Shown here: piece after piece, positions 9,350-10,000 of the stretch
Position numbering within the stretch: the stretch's first letter is position 1
Layout: the number at the start of each line of letters is the position of its first letter
From: Blautia coccoides
GTDB taxonomy: Bacteria; Bacillota; Clostridia; Lachnospirales; Lachnospiraceae
Assembly (NCBI RefSeq): GCF_034355335.1
Contig: NZ_CP136422.1
Location: forward strand, 1 to 10,000
Direction: 5' to 3'
DNA length: 10,000 nt
Notes under the pieces: model-generated
What the model was told of the DNA's origin: nothing
The model's input: the letters and a program-made list of their open reading frames with translations, nothing else
Databases searched by the model: none
Position numbers and translations under genes: made by a program

Positions 9350-9350
9350 G

Positions 9351-9380
9351 GTTACTGTCCATAGTCCTGTGAATAGTAAC
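9351..9380 (+). repeat. Imperfect hairpin directly after the lipoprotein stop codon
   Basis: Bases 9351-9363 can fold onto 9368-9380 around a four-base loop (GTCC), with 12 of 13 positions paired including two G-T wobbles and one C-A mismatch. The outer arms are GTTACT and AGTAAC. It begins one base after the lipoprotein stop and is followed by an A-rich stretch, not a T-run. It may work with the next hairpin in 3'-end formation or RNA stability. Confidence 0.45.
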
Positions 9381-9395
9381 AAAATAACAGAACTA

Positions 9396-9431
9396 AACAG
9401 CTGGCCATAATATTTTATGTGGCCGGCTGTT
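9396..9431 (+). terminator. Probable transcription terminator of the dnaA-gyrA region
   Basis: The arms 9396-9409 and 9418-9431 (outer AACAGC and GCTGTT, inner GGCCA and TGGCC) form a 14-bp stem with two G-T wobbles and an eight-base AT-rich loop. The stem is long and stable and lies in the first gap on this strand between functionally unrelated genes. The following bases, TATTCATAAG, are only moderately T-rich, so it is a weaker match to a textbook intrinsic terminator. Termination here is inferred from the stem and the change in gene function. Confidence 0.55.
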
Positions 9432-9491
9432 ATTCATAAGAGCTGTCCGAAAAGCTGATGACAGCAGCAGGATGTCGGAGGAATTCATATT

Positions 9492-10000
9492 ATGAAAAGA
9501 ATAATGTTAATGGTCGCATATAATATCCTATTGGTACCTTATATGTGGTTCAAGCTGTGCTATTACGCCAGCCATGTAGATAAATATACAGAGGAACAGC
9601 GTTACAAGGTACTGCGTTTTATAGACAACCGTGCGATCAAGGGGGGAAGGGTTAAAATTGACGTACACGGACAGGAAAATATACCGGAGCAAAACGGATT
9701 TATGTTTTTCCCGAACCATCAGGGTCTCTTTGATGTTCTATCCATTGTAGCGGCTTGTCCACGGCCTTTTTCGGTTGTGATGAAAAAAGAAATTCAGAAT
9801 ATACCGTTCTTAAAGCAGGTATTTGCCTGTATGAAAGCATATGCCATTGACAGGGATGATGTAAAACAGGCTATGAAGGTCATTATACAGGTTACGAAAG
9901 AGGTAAAAGAGGGTAGAAACTATCTTATTTTTGCGGAGGGTACCAGAACAAAGGATCCGAATCATGTTCATGAGTTCAAAGGCGGCAGCTTTAAAAGTGC
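9492..10000 (+). CDS. plsC: 1-acyl-sn-glycerol-3-phosphate acyltransferase, 3' end missing
   Basis: The visible 169 codons match the PlsC/LPLAT family, which moves a fatty acyl chain to lysophosphatidic acid to make phosphatidic acid at the inner face of the membrane. The catalytic NHX4D motif is NHQGLFD at residues 75-81. Motif II is seen in MKKEIQNIPFLKQV with AIDRDD at about 118-123, motif III is FAEGTR at 147-152, and a motif IV-like EFKGGSFK follows at 161-168. An N-terminal hydrophobic segment spans about residues 4-20. The ATG at 9492 has GGAGG at 9477-9481, ten bases before. The frame stays open to the window edge; family members are usually 200-250 residues, so perhaps 40-80 residues are missing. 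It lies after the hairpins at 9351-9431 and is probably a separate transcription unit, though I see no clear promoter. Other LPLAT family members are possible. Confidence 0.93.
   Translation, partial: MKRIMLMVAYNILLVPYMWFKLCYYASHVDKYTEEQRYKVLRFIDNRAIKGGRVKIDVHGQENIPEQNGFMFFPNHQGLFDVLSIVAACPRPFSVVMKKEIQNIPFLKQVFACMKAYAIDRDDVKQAMKVIIQVTKEVKEGRNYLIFAEGTRTKDPNHVHEFKGGSFKS

Noticed and set aside
9442..9465. Inverted repeat GCTGTC / GACAGC in the plsC leader
   Set aside because: Only six base pairs with a 12-base loop and no T-run or operator-like surroundings; it could easily occur by chance.

Overview
The window is the replication-origin locus of a low-to-mid-GC Firmicute. All real genes lie on the + strand in the order dnaA (5' end cut off by the window edge), oriC, dnaN, yaaA (S4 domain), recF, gyrB, gyrA, a small lipoprotein gene, a pair of hairpins, and the start of a plsC-type acyltransferase gene (cut off by the right edge). 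This is the classic chromosomal origin order of Bacillota. The protein style (GyrA beginning [20 protein letters not shown], GyrB beginning [20 protein letters not shown]) and the absence of a remB/yaaB gene between recF and gyrB suggest a clostridial gut-type organism, probably Lachnospiraceae (Blautia-like). The family-level call is made from memory, not from a search.

Region by region: 1-1317 encodes nearly all of DnaA, the initiator ATPase. Positions 1318-1627 are non-coding and hold at least five DnaA boxes that fit TTWTNCACA, several one-mismatch boxes, a 45-bp quasi-palindrome built from TTATCAACA boxes, and a 22-nt tract with a single G/C that is the likely unwinding element. Two of the good boxes run right up to the dnaN ribosome binding site and start codon. 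Positions 1628-4187 hold dnaN (sliding clamp), yaaA (small RNA-binding-type protein) and recF (gap repair). Positions 4238-8760 hold both gyrase subunits. At 8762-9349 an unrecognised lipoprotein gene starts one base after the gyrA stop and takes its ribosome binding site from the last gyrA codons. Positions 9350-9491 contain two consecutive hairpins that probably end the transcript. From 9492 onward a new gene encodes a 1-acyl-glycerol-3-phosphate acyltransferase.

Functionally the genes form a replication start-up set: DnaA opens oriC, DnaN clamps the polymerase, RecF handles stalled or gapped forks, and gyrase removes the positive supercoils made by replication. The lipoprotein and PlsC belong to the cell envelope and are not obviously related to the set.

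I found no mobile element, CRISPR array, tRNA/rRNA or defence system, and nothing that looks like a new multi-gene system. The points most worth a second look are the architecture of oriC, the lipoprotein coupled to gyrA, and lineage-specific residues in GyrA.
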